From: M3007 sp046296435
GTDB lineage: Bacteria > Bacteroidota > Bacteroidia > Chitinophagales > Saprospiraceae
Direction: 5' to 3'
NCBI GenBank assembly: GCA_046296435.1
Contig: JBKBLI010000003.1
Location: forward strand, 21,081 to 85,080
DNA length: 64,000 nucleotides
Made by a program: the position numbers and the translations under genes. Positions within the stretch are counted from its first letter, which is position 1. Each line of letters starts with the position of its first letter. The notes under the pieces were generated by a model. It saw nothing but the letters and a program-made list of their open reading frames with translations, had not been told where the DNA came from and made no database searches. Below, piece by piece: positions 35,864-43,088 of this stretch.

Positions 35864-37105
35864 TTAGATTTTGACTGCGCCGATCAGCAACTTCGGATCC
35901 TCCTCCCATCCCCATCCCGGGGCGTCCGGCACGCGCATCCGGCTTTGGCGCTGGCGCAAAAAATCAGGCGGATCTCCTTCCCAATTTTCGAAAAGGCGGG
36001 ATTCCTGAAAAGCGCACAAGTTGGGCACAATGGCGGCCAGATGGTTCAGGTAAGCGCGGGCAGACCCCCGCTTTGGATGATGCGGACCCAGTTCGAGGCC
36101 ATAGTGCGCCGCTATCCGCGCTACCTGCAAAAGGCGCAAAAATCCGCCTACATATTCAAAATCCGGCTGTAAGACGCGTAGCACGCCGCTCTCTGCGTAG
36201 TACTTGAACAAGTGAAGCGAGTTGTCCTGCTCCCCGCCGGCTATCGGAATGGAGCAGCCTTGCGCAACTTGGCGCGTAGCTTCGAAATCGAGGAAAGGGG
36301 CCGGCTCCTCGGCGATCGCCACGCCGTAATCCTCACAGATACGCAGTATGCGCAAGGCTTCGCGGGGATCGTCGTAGGATCCGTTGCAATCTACATACAG
36401 GGTGAAGTCGTCGCCGAAGGTTTTGCGCGCCAGCGGGATCAGCGCTTCGGTGCGCCCGGGCAGACAGTCGGCATTGCGCGACATGCGTCCGCCTATCTTC
36501 AACTTGACGCAGCGAAAGCCGTGGGTTTCTACTACCTTTTGCACATCGGCCACGTAATGCTCGGCGCTGTTTTTGCGATCAAAGGAGCTATAATAGACGC
36601 CAAATTCGTCGCGTATTTTTTTTTCGACAAAAAAACGCCACACGGGGATACCGGCAATCTTGGCAAGCAAACCAAGGGCGGCCAATTCGATATTGCCTAT
36701 ACACTGCCAAAAACTTAGCCCACCGGCCAATTTGTAGTTTCGATCTGCGCGATACCACTGATCCACCAGATTTTCGATATCGCGGATGTCGGCGCCGACG
36801 CACATGGGCGCGAGTAGTTCGTTGAATATATCGGCGCTGTGGCGGATCTTGGGGTTGCATATCACGGTTTGGGAGCGTCCCTGGCGGTCGGCCAGTCGCA
36901 TGTAGTAGCGCTTACCGTCGCAGAGCAGGTCCGCCTGAGTAATCAAGACCGGTTCGGGGACCCAACGCGCCACCGCCAACCCGGGTAGTATGGGCTCGAA
37001 CTTGAACGCGTCCCTCGGCGTCAGGTCAATAGCGCCCGTCACCTTTGACGACAAAAGCGCCGGCGCGGCAGCCATCGAAATCCTAAAAAAATGTCTCCGA
37101 TTCAT
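35864..37105 (-). CDS. Tat-exported enolase-superfamily enzyme
   Basis: Mandelate racemase/muconate-lactonising family, 413 residues. The ATG at 37105 gives MNRRHFFRISMAAAPALL, a clear twin-arginine signal; the TTG two codons upstream is less likely. The barrel carries KLKIG (Lys-x-Lys catalytic pair), Asp in VDCNGSY, Glu in AEEPAP, Glu in AGGEQD and His-His in GPHHPKRG, so the active site appears complete. It is the first gene of an operon with uxaA, implying an acid-sugar dehydratase or epimerase. It contains a T9/A7 island at 36616-36635. An exported location for such an enzyme is unusual. Confidence 0.85.
   Translation of the reverse strand: MNRRHFFRISMAAAPALLSSKVTGAIDLTPRDAFKFEPILPGLAVARWVPEPVLITQADLLCDGKRYYMRLADRQGRSQTVICNPKIRHSADIFNELLAPMCVGADIRDIENLVDQWYRADRNYKLAGGLSFWQCIGNIELAALGLLAKIAGIPVWRFFVEKKIRDEFGVYYSSFDRKNSAEHYVADVQKVVETHGFRCVKLKIGGRMSRNADCLPGRTEALIPLARKTFGDDFTLYVDCNGSYDDPREALRILRICEDYGVAIAEEPAPFLDFEATRQVAQGCSIPIAGGEQDNSLHLFKYYAESGVLRVLQPDFEYVGGFLRLLQVARIAAHYGLELGPHHPKRGSARAYLNHLAAIVPNLCAFQESRLFENWEGDPPDFLRQRQSRMRVPDAPGWGWEEDPKLLIGAVKI
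36616..36635. repeat. T9-cgac-A7 island inside enolase-superfamily gene
   Basis: In-frame member of the T-run/A-run family, encoding Phe-Phe-Val-Glu-Lys-Lys in the capping/barrel junction. Confidence 0.75.
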
Positions 37106-37495
37106 AAACAAGCATCTTGAAAGCGTTCAAACGCATTGCGCGCCCATCTCATGCAGCCCCCACAAGGCGGCAGTCTGCTGAAACGCTATGCGCTAAAGAC
37201 GCCTTTAGATGCCTGTGCCCCTGAACGGGCGCCGTATTCGATCCTAAATTTTGTACGCATTAGTCGTCTTTGCGCGCACATTCACGTAAACGCTTATACG
37301 CAGCGAGCGCACGCTTACCTCATGACGACCGGACGCTGCGCCCCAACAGGGCGCGACTGTGTTTTTGACAACAAAAAATTGGCGTAGCCGGACTCATCAG
37401 GTAAGTAGCGTGAGCAACGACGCCCGCGCAAGGGTGCGAAGGCGCGTAAATAAGCCTTACCCAACCAACCCCCCCGGCCCGCACCGCAATGGCCC
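37106..37495. other. Intergenic region upstream of the dehydratase-uxaA operon
   Basis: 390 bases with no plausible gene. It must hold the promoter of the minus-strand operon starting at 37105, but no good TTTG/TANNTTTG pair was recognised. No terminator hairpin for the upstream toroid gene was identified. Confidence 0.45.
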
Positions 37496-38623
37496 TTACA
37501 ATCGCTCAAGCAATGCGTCGGTCAAAAACTTAACGCCCCAATTGGGGTAGCGGAAACGCAGATAAGGCCCCCAGATGGGCGCCGATCCCGGCAGGGCGCC
37601 GCGCATTCCGGGTATCCGGCCGGCGTGCTGCCATGCTATGCAACGACCGAGGGATGCGTCGGCCAGCCGTAGAAAATCTTCGCGTCCCAGGACCAGACCA
37701 ACGCGACGCCACATCAAACTCAGTTGCGCCTCGCCGGTCAGACAGGCAAATCGCAAATCGGGCAACCAACCCGGCCCGTAGCGTCCCGCCAGCCGTCCGT
37801 CGCGCTCCACGCAGCGCCGCAGCGCGTCGAGAATCCGAACAGCCGCCTCCTGCCCGCGCGGCTCGCCCAGCAAAACGCCGCAATGCCAAAATCCCTCCGC
37901 CGCGTAGGCCAGGGTATGGGTGAAAGGGGCCTGGGCGGGCCGGAATCCGGCGTGCAGGGGATACCCGTCAGACTGCGCCCGGGTCAGGTATAGGGCCAAG
38001 GCTTTGCGCGCCATTTCAAGCGCTTGCGCATCGCCGAGCCGTTGGGCCGCCTCGGCCATCGGCCACAAAGCGCGGACGTGGTAGGTGGGCGAATACCCCC
38101 GCGCATAAGTATGGCGCCGCCAGGAGTAATCAGGCTCGAACTGGGCTTTGAGCCACAAAAGCGCGCGCTCCGCCGAATGAAGATAGCGCGCTGCCGGAGC
38201 GGACTGCGCCGCGGCATCGGCCGCCCTAAGCAGGCCAAACAGTATCTGAGCGGTATTGAACGCACTCGGGCGCCCACTGCCGGCCAACAAGCCCGGAAAG
38301 GATCCGTCGGCCATCTGCTGACTTAGCAGCCAATCGGCCGTAGCAAAAGCGCAGGCCCGAAACTGCGACAAGCCGAGCCGGTCGGCCAGCGCAAAAAATG
38401 TCTCGATCAGGTAGCCGCTGGTCTCCGGATACGCGCCAGCCCAGCCCCAAAACGGTGAAAAACTGTGCGAGGAGCCCTTGCCGCCGGTAGCGGCGACGCT
38501 GCGTTCGAGCCAGCCGGCTGCAAGCAAAGCGCGGCGAGTCAACTCAGGGGAAGGGGGCAAAAGGGGGCTATCGGCGCAGGATCCATACATGCGAATGTGA
38601 CTGGCGAGAAAGTTCTCTTGCAT
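37496..38623 (-). CDS. Alpha/alpha-toroid (squalene-cyclase-like fold) protein of unknown function
   Basis: 375 residues from the ATG at 38623 (MQENFLASHIRMYGS). The frame extends upstream through the N gap to 38929, but that part is low-complexity and Arg/Ala-rich and is not believed. Repeated helical hairpins (AYPETSGYLIETFFALADRLG, FATADWLLSQQMADGSFPG, RYGPGWLPDLRFACLTGEAQL) suggest an (alpha/alpha)6 toroid as in prenyltransferase/terpene-cyclase-like or six-hairpin glycosidase-like proteins. No signal peptide was seen. No catalytic signature was recognised. The function is unknown; neighbours are uronate genes on one side and MltA on the other. Confidence 0.65.
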   Translation of the reverse strand: MQENFLASHIRMYGSCADSPLLPPSPELTRRALLAAGWLERSVAATGGKGSSHSFSPFWGWAGAYPETSGYLIETFFALADRLGLSQFRACAFATADWLLSQQMADGSFPGLLAGSGRPSAFNTAQILFGLLRAADAAAQSAPAARYLHSAERALLWLKAQFEPDYSWRRHTYARGYSPTYHVRALWPMAEAAQRLGDAQALEMARKALALYLTRAQSDGYPLHAGFRPAQAPFTHTLAYAAEGFWHCGVLLGEPRGQEAAVRILDALRRCVERDGRLAGRYGPGWLPDLRFACLTGEAQLSLMWRRVGLVLGREDFLRLADASLGRCIAWQHAGRIPGMRGALPGSAPIWGPYLRFRYPNWGVKFLTDALLERL

Positions 38624-38962
38624 CGGGCCGGTTATTACTGGTGGGGTGCAAGGCTGGCGCAGGCGCTGAGACGCGAACAAAAAGCCAGCGCCGTCAACAG
38701 CATAAAAATTGCGCGGGCGCTGGTCAAGCAGCGCGCCGGCCCCGCGCCCGANNNNNNNNNNNNNNNNNNNNNNNNNNNNNNNNNNNNNNNNNNNNNNNNN
38801 NNNNNNNNNNNNNNNNNNNNNNNNNNNNNNNNNNNNNNNNNNNNNNNNNNNCGCAGATTCGCGCCGGTAGCCCTTGCTTTTTTCCGAAAACCCGTCGGTC
38901 GCAGCGTATCGCACTCGACACAAACGCAAGGCAAAGGGACGCTGAGGCGCGCGTGTTGGGGA
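38624..38962. other. Intergenic region containing an assembly gap
   Basis: 339 bases including the 100-N gap at 38752-38851. Open frames cross it only because N blocks stop codons. No supported gene. Confidence 0.5.
38752..38851. other. Assembly gap (100 N)
   Basis: 100 unknown bases between the toroid gene and mltA. Unlike the other two gaps it does not interrupt a recognisable gene. Confidence 0.95.
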
Positions 38963-39982
38963 TTACTTTTTCTTGGGCAATAGCACCCACAAGCGCCCAT
39001 GCCCATTGATTTTGTGGGCTTCGGACAGCCCCTTCTGGCCTACTCCGCAGTACAAGTCGAGGCGTTTGGTTGTCAGGATGGCCCCTCCGCGGTCTTGCGC
39101 AAATACCACGCGATAGGTGTAGCCCTTCAGCTTGCCCGCGGGATCCAGATCGGGCAGTTCGGCCAGGAGCGTGGCGCCGATCGGGATATAGCGCGGATCG
39201 ACGGCTACCGAATAACCGGCAGTCAAGGGGAAGGATCCGCATCCCAGCACCTTGTCGGCTATTTTTTGGAAAAAAATGTACTTATTGCCTTTGGGACCTG
39301 TAGAGCCGCCAAAGCCGAAATGCTGACGGGAGCCGTCTTCGTACTCTGCCAGAAAATTACCTTGCAACTGTGCGTTGCGCAACTCCTTGCGGCTTTTGAT
39401 CCAACACAACTCCAAGCCCTGCCCCGCCAGCGCGCCGTCAACAATAGCCTGCGGCGAGGGAAGCGATCCTTTAGGACGCGCATATACCGGTATTGAATAC
39501 TCGGCTGTGCGCTCCGGCGATGCCTTCACTACCGGGGTGTAGTAACCCGTAATGCGCACGCGGTCGCTTTCCAAAGAGGTGTTGACGCGGTAAAAATCAA
39601 ATTCGTCGAGCAAGGTCTCCGGGTCTAAGAGTTGCAACTCTTGTATTTTTTGAACGGCGGCCAACATGTCCCGCTTGGTGATTCCGGCGGCAGAACTGGC
39701 TTTGACGTCTTTGCGGGACAAGTAGGCGGCTTGCTCGGCGAGCGCCTGAAGCAGGTCGTTTTCGAAAGCAAAGTTGTATATCGAATCGGGCGCCGACTGG
39801 GTCAGCACCGCGCTTGACACCTTAGAAGTCGGAGCCGCCAGGGCTTCGGTCGGCGCTTCAACAGCAGCCGCAGCGTCGCTTGCTTCTTCAGAAACGGCCA
39901 CTTCTGTGGTCCGGTTCAGGGGCGCAAGACCCACCAGAAACAGCAGAAATGCCACTGAAAAAATGGAACGGCTTATTTGCAT
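38963..39982 (-). CDS. mltA: MltA-type lytic murein transglycosylase
   Basis: 339 residues from the ATG at 39982. The N-terminus (MQISRSIFSVAFLLFLVG) is a signal peptide or anchor without a lipobox, followed by an Ala/Glu-rich linker (~25-70). The MltA double-psi barrel parts are recognised by TGYYTPV, SVAVDPRYIPIGA, and the catalytic C-terminal segment AQDRGGAI ... RLDLYCGVG ... GRLWVLLP with the active-site Asp. It cleaves peptidoglycan, forming 1,6-anhydro-muramyl ends. A stem-loop lies in its leader (40007-40048). Divergent from the T9SS esterase gene. Confidence 0.92.
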   Translation of the reverse strand: MQISRSIFSVAFLLFLVGLAPLNRTTEVAVSEEASDAAAAVEAPTEALAAPTSKVSSAVLTQSAPDSIYNFAFENDLLQALAEQAAYLSRKDVKASSAAGITKRDMLAAVQKIQELQLLDPETLLDEFDFYRVNTSLESDRVRITGYYTPVVKASPERTAEYSIPVYARPKGSLPSPQAIVDGALAGQGLELCWIKSRKELRNAQLQGNFLAEYEDGSRQHFGFGGSTGPKGNKYIFFQKIADKVLGCGSFPLTAGYSVAVDPRYIPIGATLLAELPDLDPAGKLKGYTYRVVFAQDRGGAILTTKRLDLYCGVGQKGLSEAHKINGHGRLWVLLPKKK

Positions 39983-40006
39983 TATGCAGATTTTTGTGAA
40001 CAAATA

Positions 40007-40048
40007 TTATTTGGTCGGGCGCAAAGGTCTGCCCATCTAACCAAATAA
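40007..40048 (-). promoter_or_regulatory. Stem-loop in the mltA leader
   Basis: TTATTTGGT (40007-40015) pairs with ACCAAATAA (40040-40048), and inside it GGGC (40017-40020) with GCCC (40031-40034). It would form 24 bases upstream of the ATG in the mltA mRNA. The role is unknown. Confidence 0.45.
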
Positions 40049-40337
40049 AAGTATGTTTGATTGAGCGTTTGAGATACATTAACATGTCGTTAAAACACAA
40101 TCAACTGAAAATCAATTTGTTGGGAAATTGGCTTTAACGATCGCAATCTGACGCTGCGGACGCCTTTGGTCCGCTGCTTGAGCAGGGCGAGCGACTTTAC
40201 GCACGCCTGCAATTCGGATTAAAAAGAGAGGCGAAAAGCGGGCGGGAACTGGGGGAGCCTAAAAACCGCCATGATTTGTCTTTGGTCGCCGTAACTTTGC
40301 CTTTGCAAATTACGCGAATCACAAACAGTGCAGCATC
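40049..40337. promoter_or_regulatory. Upstream region of the T9SS esterase
   Basis: No gene seen. TAACTTTG at 40292-40299 matches the -7 element. A TTTG 13 bases upstream is closer than usual. Transcription would begin ~30 bases before the ATG at 40338. Confidence 0.4.
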
Positions 40338-41756
40338 ATGCAAAAACCGTGCCAAATATACCTTTTTTGGGTTACGCTATCCTATTTATTTTTTTCATAT
40401 AACATAAATGCCTATGGGCAACTCACTTTGGTCGTAACCTCCATTCCTGCCAACACGCCGCCTGGAGCGAGTATTCATGTGGCGGGCAATTTCAACAACT
40501 GGAATCCGGGCGATCCCAATACCGCGCTTACGCCCAGCGGCCCGAACTACACCCTTACCCTCAACCCGCCCCCCGGGCAGTTGCAGTTCAAATTCACGCG
40601 CGGATCCTGGGCTACCGTCGAGGGCGCCGCCAATGGCGGCTTTTTGCCCAACCGCACGGTACAATACAACGGCCAGCCGACCACCCTCACCCTGAGCATC
40701 CTGTCGTGGGAAGACCTCGGCGGCGTCAACAGCACGGCCCAACCCAACGTACAGGTATTGTACAACGATTTCTATATCCCACAACTCAACCGCACACGCC
40801 GCATCTGGATCTACCTGCCGCCCGACTATCACACAACCAATAAGCAGTATCCCACGCTCTACATGCACGACGGGCAAAACCTGTTCGACGCGGCTACCTC
40901 TTTTGCCGGAGAGTGGGAGGTGGACGAGGCGCTCAACGGCCTGCACGCCCAAGGCGACTACGGCTGTATCGTGGTCGGTATCGACAACGGCGGCATACAC
41001 CGCCTCGACGAATACTCGCCCTGGATCAATCCACAATATGGCGGCGGCCAAGGAGCGCAATACGTCGAATTCATCGCCGCCACGCTCAAACCGCATATCG
41101 ACTCGCTTTACCGCACCTTTCCGGGTCCGCAATACACAGGAGTGATGGGCAGCAGCATGGGCGGGCTGATCTCCATGTACGCCTTTGCCGAACGGCAGGA
41201 CGTATTCCACAAAGCAGGCATCTTCTCTCCAGCCTTTTGGTTTGCCGGAGCCAACTCGGCCAATCACGTGCTTGACAAGGGCAAGCAAGCAGACGCGCGG
41301 GTTTACTTCCTCGCCGGCGGACAGGAACCCGCCTCGGTGGCGACCAACATGAACGCCGTAGCCGACGCCATGCTGCAGGCCGGTTTCGGCGCCAACGAGC
41401 AACTCAGACTGGTACCCGCCGACGGTCAGCATGCCGAATGGTTCTGGCGCCGGGAGTTCCCCGCCGCCTACCAATGGCTCTTCCAAAATACGGTAGGCGC
41501 CGCCGCTCCTTCGGCCGACGACTGCGAGATCTATGTCGCGCCCAACCCCGTGGCCGACGCGCTGCGCATCGGTTGCGCCCGCTCAAACGGCGATCCGCTC
41601 GAAGTTCAACTCTATGGTCCTGACGGTCGCCTGCTGCGCAGCCTGCAAATCCGCTCAGGCGATACGCTGAACGTAGCCGACCTGACACCCGGTCTTTATT
41701 TAGCCCGGATCCGCCGCCCCGACGGACTCTGGAAAGCCCTTAGATTCGTGCGCTGA
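40338..41756 (+). CDS. T9SS-secreted esterase with N-terminal starch-binding-like module
   Basis: 472 residues. The signal peptide ends near INAYGQ. Residues ~30-120 form a CBM20/CBM48-like beta-sandwich (VAGNFNNWNPGDPNTALTPSG). An esterase of the Fes/IroE/enterochelin-esterase-like group follows (~140-385: RIWIYLPPDYHTTNKQYPTLYMHDGQNLFD, GSSMGGLISM with the nucleophile Ser, His in DGQHAEWFW). A T9SS sorting domain ends the protein (VAPNPVADALRIG ... LRFVR). Likely a carbohydrate esterase or similar hydrolase on the cell surface. Its stop overlaps the start of a GT2 gene. Confidence 0.88.
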   Translation: MQKPCQIYLFWVTLSYLFFSYNINAYGQLTLVVTSIPANTPPGASIHVAGNFNNWNPGDPNTALTPSGPNYTLTLNPPPGQLQFKFTRGSWATVEGAANGGFLPNRTVQYNGQPTTLTLSILSWEDLGGVNSTAQPNVQVLYNDFYIPQLNRTRRIWIYLPPDYHTTNKQYPTLYMHDGQNLFDAATSFAGEWEVDEALNGLHAQGDYGCIVVGIDNGGIHRLDEYSPWINPQYGGGQGAQYVEFIAATLKPHIDSLYRTFPGPQYTGVMGSSMGGLISMYAFAERQDVFHKAGIFSPAFWFAGANSANHVLDKGKQADARVYFLAGGQEPASVATNMNAVADAMLQAGFGANEQLRLVPADGQHAEWFWRREFPAAYQWLFQNTVGAAAPSADDCEIYVAPNPVADALRIGCARSNGDPLEVQLYGPDGRLLRSLQIRSGDTLNVADLTPGLYLARIRRPDGLWKALRFVR

Positions 41757-42979
41757 TGACCCTCATGACGCCAAGCGCAATAGCCCTTCTGAAAGGTATT
41801 TTCTGGATCGGATCCGCCGTCGTGGCCTATGCGTACGTGGGTTATGGTATTCTGCTGTACGGCCTGATACGCCTCAAGCGTCTTTTTTTTTCGAAAAAAA
41901 ATAAAAAAACCGCCGCTTCGGACTCAGTACCCGAGGCGGCGCTCATCATCTGCGCCTGGAACGAAGCGGCCTTCATCCGCGAAAAAATCGCCAACACCCT
42001 GGCGCTCGACTACCCGCCCGAACGCTTGCACATCGTATTCGTAACCGACGGCTCAAGCGACGATACGCCACAAATCATCCGCGACTACCCTCTGCCGCCC
42101 AACCGACGACTCACGCTGCTCCACCAGGATGGCCGCGCCGGCAAATTGGCTGCGTTCAAGCGCGCCATGAGCCTCGCCAAGGAGCCTATTGTGGTCAGCA
42201 CCGACGCCAACACCTACCTCAATCCCGAAGCGCTCCGCCGCTTGCTCGCGCACTTCAGCGACCCAAGGGTAGGCGCAGTGGCCGGCGAAAAACGCATCGC
42301 TATGGGCCTCAAAGAAGCGGCCAACAGCGCCGGCGAAGGCTTGTACTGGCGTTACGAGAGCGCGCTGAAACGCTGGGACGCCGAATTGTGGAGCGTGGTG
42401 GGGGCGGCCGGCGAACTTTTTGCCTTCAGGCGCGAATGCTACGAAGCCCCGCCGCCGGACACCATCGTGGAGGACTTCTACCTCACCATGCAAATCGCAC
42501 GTAAGGGTTGGCGGGTACAATACGAGCCGGACGCCTACGCCGTCGAGAGCGCCTCGGCCAGCGTGGCCGAAGAGTTCAAACGCAAAACGCGCATCGCCGC
42601 CGGCGGCCTGCAGGCCGTGGCCCGTCTCGCGCCCTTGCTCAACCCCCTGCGCTACGGGGTGCTGAGTTTCCAGTACATCTCCCACCGCGTGCTGCGCTGG
42701 ACGTTAGCCCCCCTGCTCCTGCCCCTGATTTTCGCGAGCAACCTGATCCTCGCCATTCATGTCGGCGAGCTGTACGCATGGTTGTTCGCCGGACAGGCGC
42801 TTTTCTACGCCTTAGCCGCCGTCGGCTTTTTTTTAGAAAAAAAACAAATGCGCCTAAAGGCTTTCTTTGTGCCCTACTACTTCTGCATGATGAACTACGC
42901 CCAATACGCCGGCGCGCTACGCCTCCTGCGCGGACGCCAGAGCGTGCTGTGGGAAAAAGCGCGACGCAGCGGCGAATAA
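41756..42979 (+). CDS. Membrane glycosyltransferase family 2
   Basis: 407 residues. Its ATG shares one base with the stop of the esterase gene (TGATG), implying translational coupling. One N-terminal membrane helix (~10-38) and about three C-terminal helices frame a GT-A domain with ALIICAWNEA, VTDGSSDDT, STDANTYL (acidic nucleotide-sugar site), VEDFYLTMQ and KRKTRIAAGG. This is the architecture of processive-type polysaccharide synthases. The product is unknown. Two T-run/A-run islands lie in frame exactly at the membrane/cytosol borders (41883-41901 and 42827-42844). Confidence 0.88.
   Translation: MTLMTPSAIALLKGIFWIGSAVVAYAYVGYGILLYGLIRLKRLFFSKKNKKTAASDSVPEAALIICAWNEAAFIREKIANTLALDYPPERLHIVFVTDGSSDDTPQIIRDYPLPPNRRLTLLHQDGRAGKLAAFKRAMSLAKEPIVVSTDANTYLNPEALRRLLAHFSDPRVGAVAGEKRIAMGLKEAANSAGEGLYWRYESALKRWDAELWSVVGAAGELFAFRRECYEAPPPDTIVEDFYLTMQIARKGWRVQYEPDAYAVESASASVAEEFKRKTRIAAGGLQAVARLAPLLNPLRYGVLSFQYISHRVLRWTLAPLLLPLIFASNLILAIHVGELYAWLFAGQALFYALAAVGFFLEKKQMRLKAFFVPYYFCMMNYAQYAGALRLLRGRQSVLWEKARRSGE
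41883..41901. repeat. T9-cg-A8 island inside GT2 gene
   Basis: In-frame, encoding Leu-Phe-Phe-Ser-Lys-Lys directly after the first membrane helix. A near-perfect palindrome. Confidence 0.85.
42827..42844. repeat. T8-ag-A8 island inside GT2 gene
   Basis: In-frame, encoding Phe-Phe-Leu-Glu-Lys-Lys at the end of a C-terminal membrane helix. Confidence 0.85.
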
Positions 42980-43088
42980 CGACGCGCCTCAAGGTGGGAA
43001 AGATCGCCAAAAATCCGCACCTCAGTCTAAGCCGCAAGCCGCACAAACCCCAGCAAATTCTTTGAGTCCAACAACTAACAGCTAACAA

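Noticed and set aside
38624..38929. N-terminal extension of the toroid gene across the N gap
   Set aside because: The frame is open only because N hides stops; the extension is Arg/Ala-rich and unlike the rest of the protein. A start at 38623 is preferred.
40395..41486. 363-codon minus-strand frame
   Set aside because: Antisense to the T9SS esterase, which has a complete domain set.
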